Shown here: in pieces, positions 26,074 to 34,254 of the stretch | Layout of the letters: the number at the start of each line of letters is the position of its first letter | How positions within the stretch are numbered: position 1 is the stretch's first letter | Assembly: GCF_042662125.1 (NCBI RefSeq) | Contig: NZ_JBHSXL010000004.1 | Coordinates: 84,351-148,350, forward strand | Length of the DNA: 64,000 nt | Direction: 5' to 3' | From: Halopenitus salinus | GTDB lineage: Archaea; Halobacteriota; Halobacteria; Halobacteriales; Haloferacaceae | Notes under the pieces: generated by a model | The model's database searches: none | Told to the model about the DNA's origin: nothing | What the model saw: the letters and a program-made list of their open reading frames with translations, nothing else | Made by a program: the position numbers and the translations under genes

Positions 26074-26877
26074 TCACCCGGACCGAGGTCCACGATCCAC
26101 TCGGAGGATCCGATCGATGTCAGCGAGCGAATCGAGCACGTAGTCCGGATCGTACGGGCTGTCCGCGACGTCGGCCTCGTCCGTGACGCCGGTCGTCACG
26201 AGCGCCGTCGTCATGCCCGCGCGTTCGCCGAGGGCGACGTCCGTATCGAGGCGGTCGCCGACCACGAGACAGTCCTCGGGGGCGACCCCGATCCGTCGCG
26301 TGACGAGGTCGATCGCGGGGTCGGACGGCTTGCCGCAGACGAGATCCGGCTCACGCTCCGCGACGCCGGCGATCGCGTTGATGACCGCACCCGATCCCGG
26401 GACGTCGCGTTCGCGCGCTGGGATGACGACGTCCGGGTCGGTCCCGAGGAAGGGGATCCCGTCCTCGAGGACCCAAAGCGCCCGCGAGAGGTCTTCGTAG
26501 TCGAACTTCCGGTCCAGGGAGGCGAGGAGGACCTCGGCGTCCTCGATCGACTCCGTCGTCGAGAGGCCGGCCGACGAGAGCAGCTTGAAGAGCCCCGACT
26601 CGCCGATCACGAACAGCTCGTCGTCCGCGTGGTGGCGTTTCAGGTACTCGACCGTGACCGTTCCGGCCGTTATCACGCGATCGGCGTCGACGGCGAACCC
26701 GGCCGACCCGAGCCGGTCGACGTAGGCCGCGGGCGGCTTCGTCGGGTTGTTGGAGACGAAAAGCGGCTCCAGTCCCGCCTCCGCCGCGATCCGGTATCCC
26801 TCGGACGCGCCGTCGATCGGCTCGTCGCCGCGAACGACGGTTCCGTCGACGTCGAGGACGATCCCCTCGTAGTCCAT
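26074..26877 (-). CDS. HAD-superfamily phosphatase, NagD/PGP type
   Basis: 267 residues from the ATG at 26877 (MDYEGIVLDVDGTVVRGDE). Catalytic Asp9 and Asp11 are in LDVDGT, motif II is LFVSNNPTKP, the C2 cap is the NagD type (LASLDRKFDYEDL), and motif IV is CLVVGDRLDTDVALGERAG. Related proteins hydrolyse nucleotide or sugar phosphates such as p-nitrophenylphosphate and phosphoglycolate. It is divergent from the GTP cyclohydrolase III gene. Substrate unknown. Confidence 0.88.
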   Translation of the reverse strand: MDYEGIVLDVDGTVVRGDEPIDGASEGYRIAAEAGLEPLFVSNNPTKPPAAYVDRLGSAGFAVDADRVITAGTVTVEYLKRHHADDELFVIGESGLFKLLSSAGLSTTESIEDAEVLLASLDRKFDYEDLSRALWVLEDGIPFLGTDPDVVIPARERDVPGSGAVINAIAGVAEREPDLVCGKPSDPAIDLVTRRIGVAPEDCLVVGDRLDTDVALGERAGMTTALVTTGVTDEADVADSPYDPDYVLDSLADIDRILRVDRGPRSG

Positions 26878-27019
26878 GTTCGAGGGAGGCGCGCCAGACA
26901 AGTAGGGGTTCCGGGACGAAACGACGCGGTGGTTCCGCACATCATAACGAATTCGAGATCGCGTTCACGGATCGGATAACGGAACCCTCAAGCGGCGGTA
27001 GGTCCCACACGAAAACATC

Positions 27020-27796
27020 GTGACGACTACCCAGGTAACGCTCGTCCAGATCGACAACTACGGGCCCTGGACGGTCACTCCGGATCCGCGCCGCGAGATG
27101 GACCTCCAGACGATGCAGTCGCGGCTGTTCGCCGACCTGGCACAGTTCGTCGGATCGCGTGACGGATACGTCTTCTTCACGCGGTTCGACAACATGGTGG
27201 CGGTGACGAACGGCCTCGATTCGGCGGCCCACGAGCGGCTGCAGGCCACGGTCCGGAACCGGTATCCGGTCACCGTCAGCCTCGGCGTCGACGTCGCGGA
27301 GCGACCGATCGACGCCCTCGAGACGGCCACCGGCAGGGTCCAGAACGCCGGGAGCGCACAGGACGGTGACCGCCGGGAGGTGCTCGCGGGGACCTATCGC
27401 GAGGAGAGCGACGACGACGACGTCGCCATCGCCCACTTCGACGTGAACAACGCGACGGGCAAGTACACGGACCGGCTCAACGAGTTCGACTCGTTCATCC
27501 GGATCGAGCAGGGCTACGCCGCGTTGATGCGCTACATGCGCGAGGAACACGGCGCGTTGTCCTTCTTCGTGGGGGGAGACAACGTCATCGCGGCCTGTCC
27601 GGACCTCGATCAGGCGGACTATCGCGCGGCGATCGACCACGTCAACGAGGCCGCTGACGTCGATCTGAAGGTCGGCGTCGGACACGGTCGCTCCGCCCAC
27701 GAGGCCGGATTCGCGGCGAAACACGCCCTGGAGGACTGCCGGTACGAGGGGACGACCGTCGAGTTCGCCGGGGCGACCTCCGCGACCCCCGAGTGA
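27020..27796 (+). CDS. arfA: GTP cyclohydrolase III
   Basis: 258 residues from the GTG at 27020 (VTTTQVTLVQIDNYGPWT). The two GGDEF-like halves of the archaeal enzyme are visible: AHFDVNNATGKYTD (about 137-150) and FFVGGDNVIAACPD (about 181-194). It converts GTP to FAPy, the first step in archaeal riboflavin and F420 synthesis. The tandem-repeat-like halves and the QIDNYGPW opening are the signature. The GTG start gives a protein of normal length. Confidence 0.93.
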   Translation: MTTTQVTLVQIDNYGPWTVTPDPRREMDLQTMQSRLFADLAQFVGSRDGYVFFTRFDNMVAVTNGLDSAAHERLQATVRNRYPVTVSLGVDVAERPIDALETATGRVQNAGSAQDGDRREVLAGTYREESDDDDVAIAHFDVNNATGKYTDRLNEFDSFIRIEQGYAALMRYMREEHGALSFFVGGDNVIAACPDLDQADYRAAIDHVNEAADVDLKVGVGHGRSAHEAGFAAKHALEDCRYEGTTVEFAGATSATPE

Positions 27797-27868
27797 TCGT
27801 GGTGGCGACCGATCGGTCGAGCGATCGTCAACTCCGGAAATCCCAGGTGACCCTCGGCCGATCGGGAC

Positions 27869-29251
27869 TCACCGATCGATGAGCGGGAGGGAAAGGCGGA
27901 TCTCCGAGCGCTCGTCCGCGTTTTCGGGGAACGAGATGGTCCCGTTAGAGGCCTCCACGACCCACTTCACGAGCCAGAGGCCGATCCCCCCGCCGTGTTC
28001 GAGCGGGGTCTCCTGGCCGCCCAAGAGCGCCTTTCTGTCGTCCTCGGGGATCGGATCGCCGGGGTTTGCGACCGACACCGTCCCGGAGTTGGAGCCGGTC
28101 TCGTCGATCCGGATCGAGACCGCGGGAGGGTCGTGGTCCTGATGGGTAACGGCATTGGTGATGGTCTCCGCGAGGGCGGCATCGAGGTTCACGTGGGCGA
28201 GGACCCGGATCGGTCCGTCGCCCTCGAGTTCGATCCGTGCGTCCGGATGCAGTTCACGCACGTCGGCCATCGCGTCCTCCACCGCCGAGACGAGTTCAGT
28301 CGCGTGAACGGTGTCCTCCGAGAGGGTCTCCTGGATGTACCTGGCCTTCTCGGAGAGATCGACGACCCGTTCGGCGTACTCCAGACAGATCTCGATGGAC
28401 TCGAGCGCCTCGGAACCCGGATCGAGGTCCGTCTGCAACAGCTCGAGGTGGCCGAGGATGACGTTCAGCTCGTTTCGGATGTTGTGTCTCAGCGTTCGAT
28501 CGACGACGGCGAGCCGCTGTTCGCGCTCGGAGAGCTGGTTTCGGACCCGGGCCAGCTCCCGGGTCTGTTCGAGCTGTAGCCGAACGCCGTCGTGTGCCTT
28601 CGTCGCGGGCGAGTACGTCGACGGCGGGACGTAAAACGGGTTCTCACAGACGGTGTCACGGTAGATCACGTGTTCGTGGGTCCAGAGGGCTTTCGCGATC
28701 GACCGATCGTCGAACCGGTTCATGTCGTATTGACACATCGCGGTGACGGGACGGTCCGGACATCGGTCGTCGAAGGCGACCTCGAACTCGAGGATCTCGT
28801 CGAACTCCGCGTCGACGCCGAAGCTCCAGGAGTTCTCCCCGGCGACGGCGAGTCCCGCGTACTCGTCGTCGACGCTCTCCTCGGAGAGGTCCGCGAGCAG
28901 GTCCGCCATTCGGTTCGGGTCGAATCCGTCCTCGAGGTAGACCTCGGATGCGTGGTGTATCTCGAGCGTCCCGTCCTCGAGGTGGCGATCCACGCCGATT
29001 CCCGCCGTCTCGAGGAGTCGCTCGACCGCGGGGACGTCGTTCGTGTCGGCGAGGTAGAGACAGCGATCGCCCCGCCGGAGCGCGGTCTCGACGAACGCGG
29101 CCGCCGCTCGCCGCTGTTCGGCCGGGGCGTCATAAAACAGCGCGAGGTGTCGGCCGACGTCCTCGCGCTCGAGGGACGTACGCAGGGTCTCATACCGGAG
29201 AGCGTCGACCGCGACGTCGTCCGATCCCGATCCGACCTCCGGTTTGGACAT
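27869..29251 (-). CDS. Sensor histidine kinase with MEDS domain
   Basis: 460 residues, no membrane helix. An N-terminal MEDS (DcmR sensory) domain covers about 30-210 (HLALFYDAPAEQRRAAAAF, a RecA-like core with a degenerate P-loop). A linker with coiled-coil character leads to a histidine-kinase dimerisation helix with the phospho-acceptor His in RTLRHNIRNELN (near 255), then a HATPase domain (NAVTHQDHD, GGGIGLWLVKWV). It is a soluble sensor. The adjacent divergent gene is another histidine kinase, but no receiver protein lies next to either. Confidence 0.85.
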   Translation of the reverse strand: MSKPEVGSGSDDVAVDALRYETLRTSLEREDVGRHLALFYDAPAEQRRAAAAFVETALRRGDRCLYLADTNDVPAVERLLETAGIGVDRHLEDGTLEIHHASEVYLEDGFDPNRMADLLADLSEESVDDEYAGLAVAGENSWSFGVDAEFDEILEFEVAFDDRCPDRPVTAMCQYDMNRFDDRSIAKALWTHEHVIYRDTVCENPFYVPPSTYSPATKAHDGVRLQLEQTRELARVRNQLSEREQRLAVVDRTLRHNIRNELNVILGHLELLQTDLDPGSEALESIEICLEYAERVVDLSEKARYIQETLSEDTVHATELVSAVEDAMADVRELHPDARIELEGDGPIRVLAHVNLDAALAETITNAVTHQDHDPPAVSIRIDETGSNSGTVSVANPGDPIPEDDRKALLGGQETPLEHGGGIGLWLVKWVVEASNGTISFPENADERSEIRLSLPLIDR

Positions 29252-29404
29252 GTCGCTCCGTCCGTGCCGCTCGCCATTAGGGCTTCTGCTGTGTGTCGCA
29301 CCCGCTCCTCGACGGCGTCACACGCAGGGCGTCAATGAACGGAGGAGTCGATCCGTCGGCGGGGGATCAATCCGCCGCCGATCGAGTGAAATTTTGGGAT
29401 TCGG

Positions 29405-29411
29405 TTTTAAC
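29405..29411 (+). promoter_or_regulatory. TATA box of the PAS kinase gene
   Basis: TTTTAAC, 23-29 bases before the ATG at 29434, in the 182-bp divergent region between the two kinase genes. Confidence 0.6.
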
Positions 29412-29433
29412 CCTCGCTCCCGTGTAGCGATCA

Positions 29434-30534
29434 ATGAGCGATCCGTCGACGTCGTCCCCGAGGCCCGACATTCCCCTCGCGGATTCGGAGGGGTTCTACC
29501 AGACGCTCGTCGAGAACGTCTCGGAGGGGCTGTTGACGATCGACGCGGACAGCCGGATCGTCTATGCGAACCCCGGTATCACCCGGATCCTCGGGTACGA
29601 GCCCGAGGAGCTCATCGGCAGCTCGAAGATGCGGATCATTCCCGAACGCCTTCGGGAGACGCACGCGAGGGCGCTCGCGGCGTACGTCGAGACCGGCCAA
29701 CGCAACATAGACTGGGACGGGGTCGAACTGCCGGCGCTGCACGCCGACGGTCACGAGGTCCCCACGATGATCAGCCTGCGGGAACACGAGATCGGCGGCG
29801 AGCGGTACTTCACCGGGATCATCCGGGACGTCTCCGAGCGCCGCCGCCGGGAGAGCGAGCTTCGCAGACAAAAGGAGCAGCTCGACGAGTTCGCGGGCAT
29901 CGTCTCCCACGACATCAAGAACCCCCTCGGCGTCGCGAAGGGATACACCGAACTGGCTCGCGAGGAACACGACACGCCGGAGCTGGAGCGCGTCGCGGAG
30001 TCGCTCGATCGGATCGAGGAGCTCGTCGACGACGTCCTCGCGCTCTCACGGCGGGGCGTGAGCGTCGGGGACGTGGAGCCGGTCGCGGTCGGATCCCTCG
30101 CGGAGGAGGTGTGGTCGGAGATCGACGCCGACGGCGCGACGCTGTCCGTGGCGGACGACTGCCGACCGATTCGGGCCGACGAGACGCGGTTCCGCGAGCT
30201 GCTCGGCAACCTCCTCCGGAACGCGGTGGAACACGCCGGTCCGAACGTGCGCGTTCGGATCGGCCCGATCGAAGGCTCGGACGGAGAACTGGAGGGGTTC
30301 TACGTCGCCGACGACGGTCCCGGGATCCCCGAGTCCGAACGCGAGGCGGTCCTCGAACACGGCTATACGACCCGCGAGCACGGGACGGGCTACGGCCTCG
30401 CCATCGTCGCCGACGTCGCGAAGGGACACGGGTGGACCTTCGAGATAACGGCCGACGAGGAGGGCGGCGCCCGTTTCGAGTTCACCGGGGTCGAGACGGT
30501 CCCACACGACGCCGTCACCTCGGGACGGCAGTGA
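29434..30534 (+). CDS. PAS-domain histidine kinase
   Basis: 366 residues, soluble. A PAS domain at about 20-130 (FYQTLVENVSEGLLTID ... ) is followed by a HisKA helix with the phospho-acceptor His in FAGIVSHDIKNPLG (near 156) and a HATPase domain (LLGNLLRNAVEH N-box, DDGPGIP G1 box, YGLAIV G2 box). The cognate regulator is not encoded nearby, as is common for haloarchaeal orphan kinases. The signal sensed by the PAS domain cannot be read from the sequence. Confidence 0.9.
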   Translation: MSDPSTSSPRPDIPLADSEGFYQTLVENVSEGLLTIDADSRIVYANPGITRILGYEPEELIGSSKMRIIPERLRETHARALAAYVETGQRNIDWDGVELPALHADGHEVPTMISLREHEIGGERYFTGIIRDVSERRRRESELRRQKEQLDEFAGIVSHDIKNPLGVAKGYTELAREEHDTPELERVAESLDRIEELVDDVLALSRRGVSVGDVEPVAVGSLAEEVWSEIDADGATLSVADDCRPIRADETRFRELLGNLLRNAVEHAGPNVRVRIGPIEGSDGELEGFYVADDGPGIPESEREAVLEHGYTTREHGTGYGLAIVADVAKGHGWTFEITADEEGGARFEFTGVETVPHDAVTSGRQ

Positions 30535-30557
30535 GGACGCGACCCCGATAGGGCACC

Positions 30558-32399
30558 TCACAGCCCCCAGCCGACGGTGATTCCGACCGTGGCGACCACG
30601 GCGAGAAGCAGCTGGAGCGGGCCGCCCACCCGGAGGAAGTCGGAGAACTCGTAGCCCCCGGGGCCGTAGACCATCAGGTTCGTCTGGTAGCCGACCGGCG
30701 TCATGAACGACGTCGCGGAGGCGAACATCACGGCCAGCAGAAACGCGAACTCGTTGGCGCCGAGACGTGCGGCGGCGTCGACGCCGACCGGGATCATGAG
30801 CACCACCGTGGCGACCGGGGTGATGACGCTCGCGAGCGCCCCGGAGACGACGTAGAGCACGAACAACACGCCGACGAGGGGAAGGACGTCGGATGTGGCG
30901 ACGACGAACGCCGAGACCACCGCGGCTCCGCCGGTCTCCTCCAGCGCGAGCCCGAGCGGGATCACCCCGGCGAGCAGGAAGACGACGTTCCAGGAGACCG
31001 CGTCGTAGGCGTCGACCGTCCGCAGACAGCCCGTGAGGACCATGGCCACCACGCCGGCCAGCGCGGCGATCACGACGGGGAGCGCGTCCAGGGCCGCGAG
31101 CGACACGACGCCGGCCAGGATTCCGACCGCGACGGGCGCCTTGGACGACACCGGCGCGACTTCGGCGGGCTCCGCGTCCGCCATCCGGTCGATGGCGTCG
31201 TCGTCCGCCACGAGCAGCTCGCCGGTATCGGTGAAGTACCGGATCGACGCCGGCGTCGTGCGGACCAACAGCAGATCGCCGGTCCGGAGCGTCTCGTCGG
31301 CGAGCCCCTCCCGGACGAGTTCGCCCCCGCGGCGGAGAGCGAGCACGGTCGTCCGGTGGTACTCCTCGAGTCCGGTCTCGGCGATCGATTCACCGAGGTA
31401 GCGTGAGCCCTCGGGAACGACCGCCCGCGCGAGGGTGCCGTCCGTCGCGGCGGCCTCGAAGGTCTCGTCCGTGACCGACTCGCGGACGCGCTGGCTCAGG
31501 TGGGCCGCCTCGCGAAACCGGTTTACCGCCTGCAGCGACCCGTGAACCACGAGCACGTCGTCCGCCTCGAGGCGGTGGTCGGATCCCGGTCCGGCGTAGG
31601 CCTCCTCGCCGCGGCGAACCTGAAGGACCCGGACGTCGGGGTGCTCCGCGTCGAGCGCGTCGACGGGGCGACCGACCGCGGGCGAGTCCGGACGGACCCG
31701 CATGAACGCGAGGTGGTCCTCGAGGTCGAACTCCGAGACCGCGTCAGCGTCCACCGGGATCCGGGCGGGGGTGAGCCACCACCCGACGGTCAGGAGATAC
31801 GCGAGCCCGACGAGCAGGAGGACCGCCCCGAGTCCCGTGAACTCGAACATCCCGATCCCGTCGCGGCCGTCGATCAGGATCCGGGCGAAGTCGCTCGCGA
31901 GGATGTTCGTCGACGTTCCGATGAGGGTGAGCGTGCCGCCGAGGATCGCGGCGTACGACAGGGGCAAAAGCAGCTTGGAGGGGCTCAGCTTCGACTCCTC
32001 GGCGAGCGTCGTGACCATCGGGACGAAGACGGCGACGACCGGCGTGTTGTTCACGAAGCCCGCGATCGGCCCCGTGGTACAGACGGTGGCGACGAGCGCG
32101 CGGTACCGCTTTCCCGCCGTGAAGTCGGCGAGATGGACGCCGAGCCGTTCGACGATCCCCGTTCCCTGGATGCCCGCGCTCAGCATGTACATCGCGATGA
32201 TCGTGACGGTCGCGGGGTTCGCGAACCCGGAGATCGCCTCGCGGGCGCCGACGCCGGTCCACGGCTCCAGAACGACGAGGCTGGCCATGACCGCGATCGC
32301 CGTGACGTCGTTCGGCACGACCTCCGTGAGGAAGGCCAGGAGGGTCCCGAGGATGAGGAGAAAGACCACCGCGATCCCCGGAACCTGCGAGAGGAACAT
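30558..32399 (-). CDS. SLC13/DASS-type transporter with TrkA-C domains
   Basis: 613 residues. An N-terminal membrane half of about six helices (MFLSQVPGIAVVFLL ... ; NNTPVVAVFVPMV; GTSTNILASDF) and a C-terminal membrane half surround two cytoplasmic RCK/TrkA-C domains at about 215-400 (VLVVHGSLQAV, DLLLVRTTPASI). The GTSTN motif is typical of the ArsB/NhaD-CitM-type ion and dicarboxylate carriers. A sulfate, dicarboxylate or phosphate substrate is possible. The gene converges with the PAS kinase gene and is not in an operon. Confidence 0.85.
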   Translation of the reverse strand: MFLSQVPGIAVVFLLILGTLLAFLTEVVPNDVTAIAVMASLVVLEPWTGVGAREAISGFANPATVTIIAMYMLSAGIQGTGIVERLGVHLADFTAGKRYRALVATVCTTGPIAGFVNNTPVVAVFVPMVTTLAEESKLSPSKLLLPLSYAAILGGTLTLIGTSTNILASDFARILIDGRDGIGMFEFTGLGAVLLLVGLAYLLTVGWWLTPARIPVDADAVSEFDLEDHLAFMRVRPDSPAVGRPVDALDAEHPDVRVLQVRRGEEAYAGPGSDHRLEADDVLVVHGSLQAVNRFREAAHLSQRVRESVTDETFEAAATDGTLARAVVPEGSRYLGESIAETGLEEYHRTTVLALRRGGELVREGLADETLRTGDLLLVRTTPASIRYFTDTGELLVADDDAIDRMADAEPAEVAPVSSKAPVAVGILAGVVSLAALDALPVVIAALAGVVAMVLTGCLRTVDAYDAVSWNVVFLLAGVIPLGLALEETGGAAVVSAFVVATSDVLPLVGVLFVLYVVSGALASVITPVATVVLMIPVGVDAAARLGANEFAFLLAVMFASATSFMTPVGYQTNLMVYGPGGYEFSDFLRVGGPLQLLLAVVATVGITVGWGL

Positions 32400-32512
32400 A
32401 CACCGTTGTGTGAGCTATCCGACTTTACTGTTCCCCTCGGCGTGGCTTCGACGATCGAAGCGTGAAAAACGAAACCGGGCCGCGGCTACCGATCCGAACG
32501 ATCAGCCTGCGA

Positions 32513-32944
32513 TCAGCCCGAGTAGTCGGGCGCCGTGCTGGTGGCGAGCGTCGCCGACGACTGGCCGGTTTCGGACTCCCAGTTCACCCGGATGGTCTCG
32601 CCTGTCCAATCGCTCGAAGGTGCGTCGACAGTCGTCGAGGATCCGGCGGAGACATCACTGGCCCAACTTGCACTCAGATCAGTCCCGTCCGCGGTAACGC
32701 TCAAGAGCGCCCCATCGATCGTGTCACCGCCGGCGTGCGTGATTGTAACGCTATCTTGAGAGGCACCGTCCTCGTACTCGAAGTTGAAGCTCGCCGTCGG
32801 CGAGGTGTCCTGGAGGTCGTCGCCGAGACCGAGCACGAAGGTGCCGATCACGGCCGCGAGAATGACGGTGATAGCCACCATCAGAATGACGCCGATGACC
32901 GGCGAGACCGCACGTTCGTCGCTGAAGAGTGTCTTGATGTTCAT
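32513..32944 (-). CDS. Type IV pilin (PilA-like, DUF1628)
   Basis: 143 residues from the ATG at 32944 (MNIKTLFSDERAVSPVIG). The prepilin peptidase site precedes VSPVIGVILMVAITVILAA, the haloarchaeal hydrophobic helix (about 13-35). The C-terminal domain is small, Thr/Ser/Asp-rich and beta-sandwich-like, fitting a pilus surface subunit. I reject the longer frame from 33040 because that ATG would fall inside the TATA box AATATATG (33039-33046), which places transcription start near 33015. A related gene lies at 49939-50382. Confidence 0.88.
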   Translation of the reverse strand: MNIKTLFSDERAVSPVIGVILMVAITVILAAVIGTFVLGLGDDLQDTSPTASFNFEYEDGASQDSVTITHAGGDTIDGALLSVTADGTDLSASWASDVSAGSSTTVDAPSSDWTGETIRVNWESETGQSSATLATSTAPDYSG

Positions 32945-32981
32945 GATATGGTGATCCGAACCGGAGGCGGCGATGACTCCC

Positions 32982-33004
32982 GAACGCGACGTCGAATCGC
33001 GTTC
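32982..33004 (-). promoter_or_regulatory. Hairpin in pilin leader (first pilin)
   Basis: GAACGCGA and TCGCGTTC form a perfect 8-base stem with a seven-base loop, 38-60 bases upstream of the pilin ATG and inside the predicted leader of about 70 bases. The second pilin gene has a comparable hairpin. Confidence 0.55.
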
Positions 33005-33038
33005 AGCATCCCGACGCTGAAGGGTTGCGGTTACGCTC

Positions 33039-33046
33039 ATATATTG
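33039..33046 (-). promoter_or_regulatory. TATA box of the first pilin gene
   Basis: AATATATG on the minus strand. With usual spacing transcription starts near 33015, leaving a leader of about 70 bases before the ATG at 32944. Confidence 0.5.
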
Positions 33047-33281
33047 GGCCGTTGACTACTTAATACTTTCTCGGTGACACGTATTCTCACGCACGGACGA
33101 GAAACGGATCTCGGGCATTTAAACCGCTATTATCTGGATTTTCAGTCGATAGTGTGGTGGACGTTATCGCATATTTTACGGATCGCTGAGATGTATTCGG
33201 GAACGGGAGAGGAAACGAAAAGAGACAAAAAAGGACGAGAGGAGGCGGAGGGTCTCGCTCGCCGGGACGGACCACGGTCGT

Positions 33282-33518
33282 TCAGCGGTCGTCGTCCGAT
33301 CGGGAGCACTCCGCGTCCGTGAGATCGACGGCGGCGTCCGCGCCGAGGTCGGAACGAGTGCCGTGATCCGGATCGGAGTCGGGATCGGAAGCCGGATCGG
33401 GATCCGAGTCGCGATCGACGTTCCGTCCCTCCTCGCGCTGTTCGCTGAGCTTCTCCCAGATCTCGGTACAGCCGGCGCCCGTCGGGATCTCACGGAGGTG
33501 TTCGCCGTCCTCGCTCAT
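33282..33518 (-). CDS. 78-residue acidic protein, hypothetical
   Basis: Starts MSEDGEHLREIPTGAGCTEIWEKLSEQ; the rest is an Asp/Pro/Ser-rich disordered tail with repeated DSDPD-like motifs. The conserved-looking part is the first 35 residues, with one Cys at position 17. The start overlaps the stop of the 41-residue gene as ATGA, so the two are translated together. The gene lies just before the nitrite/sulfite reductase region on the opposite strand. I do not recognise the family. Confidence 0.6.
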   Translation of the reverse strand: MSEDGEHLREIPTGAGCTEIWEKLSEQREEGRNVDRDSDPDPASDPDSDPDHGTRSDLGADAAVDLTDAECSRSDDDR

Positions 33519-33640
33519 TCGGCGTCCCCCTCCACGGTCGGTGGGGCGCGGCCGCCTCGGAGATCGCGGCGGTCGCGGCGGTCGAACAGCTCCGGTGCGA
33601 CGTCCGCGGAGGCGTGTTCCGTGTCGGCTAGTCCGGTCAT
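33515..33640 (-). CDS. 41-residue protein, first gene of a coupled pair
   Basis: MTGLADTEHASADVAPELFDRRDRRD... ends in VEGDAE. A TATA box (33664-33671) sits 24-31 bases before its ATG, and its stop overlaps the ATG of the 78-residue gene (ATGA). It is soluble, with acidic and Arg-rich segments and no clear fold. Its promoter and coupling are the evidence that both tiny genes are real. Function unknown; the neighbourhood suggests nitrogen or sulfur assimilation only by position. Confidence 0.6.
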   Translation of the reverse strand: MTGLADTEHASADVAPELFDRRDRRDLRGGRAPPTVEGDAE

Positions 33641-33663
33641 CACCCGTCCGTACGTACTCCATC

Positions 33664-33671
33664 GGATTAAA
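33664..33671 (-). promoter_or_regulatory. TATA box of the tiny coupled gene pair
   Basis: TTTAATCC on the minus strand, 24-31 bases before the ATG at 33640. Confidence 0.55.
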
Positions 33672-33856
33672 CGGGTCCCCCCGAACAAGCACTACCGAGG
33701 CTCGCCGACACCGGGTGTCCTTGCAGGTATCTCGGTCGACCGTGTGAACCCGGATCGGGTCCCGTCCGTCGATCGTCGCGAATTGCGGCGTCACGGATCG
33801 TGTCGATGGTTACGGGCGCCGACGGGGTTTCCCCCGCGGGGCTCGTTCCGTCGATC

Positions 33857-34207
33857 ATGACGGTCTCGCTGCGAACGCTCGACGACGGCGCGTGGGTGTC
33901 CTTGAACGACGAGCGTCGCGCCGGAACGAGCGAACTCTGGTACGTGCGGGGGATCTGCGGGTGTTCGATCGCCGACTTCGTCGTGGAGGGGATCACGGAC
34001 GTCTCCGTCGACGGGCGAACGGTCGCCGCCGAGACGTACGGCCGGTGCATCCGATGTGGGCACGCGACGTCGACGAAGCCGATCCCGATCGGGCGGGTGC
34101 GAGAGGGGAGCTACGAGCCGCTCGCGACGAACGCGGTTCGACGGCCGGGCGGGCCGCTCGGCGGACGGAAACACTCTCCGGTATCGCGAACCACTGGGGA
34201 GAATTGA
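33857..34207 (+). CDS. Small zinc-ribbon-like protein, hypothetical
   Basis: 116 residues if the ATG at 33857 is used (MTVSLRTLDDGAWVSLND); a start at 33806 would add 17 residues. Two Cys pairs, GICGCS and CIRCGHA, are spaced like a zinc ribbon (about residues 35-37 and 64-67 from this start). The C-terminus is Gly/Arg-rich. It lies directly before the reductase gene, 47 bases away, and may be its upstream neighbour in one operon. No family recognised. Confidence 0.6.
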   Translation: MTVSLRTLDDGAWVSLNDERRAGTSELWYVRGICGCSIADFVVEGITDVSVDGRTVAAETYGRCIRCGHATSTKPIPIGRVREGSYEPLATNAVRRPGGPLGGRKHSPVSRTTGEN

Positions 34208-34254
34208 CGCCGAGGGGCGCTTTAGGGGGACGGGACACGCAGGGACATCCAGAG

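Larger units (their letters stand above)
32945..33281. other. Pilin promoter, leader and AT-rich spacer
   Basis: A 337-bp stretch without a supported gene. It holds the pilin leader with a hairpin (32982-33004), the pilin TATA box (33039-33046), another AT-rich element (33058-33066) and about 200 bp of AT-rich sequence with A-runs (around 33215-33240), which differs from the GC-rich neighbours. Possible ends of the convergent transcripts lie here; a small unseen gene cannot be excluded. Confidence 0.5.

Noticed and set aside
33000..33040. Longer start of the first pilin at 33040
   Set aside because: That ATG is part of the AATATATG TATA box, so it would not be in the transcript; the pilin N-terminus matches its paralogue from 32944.
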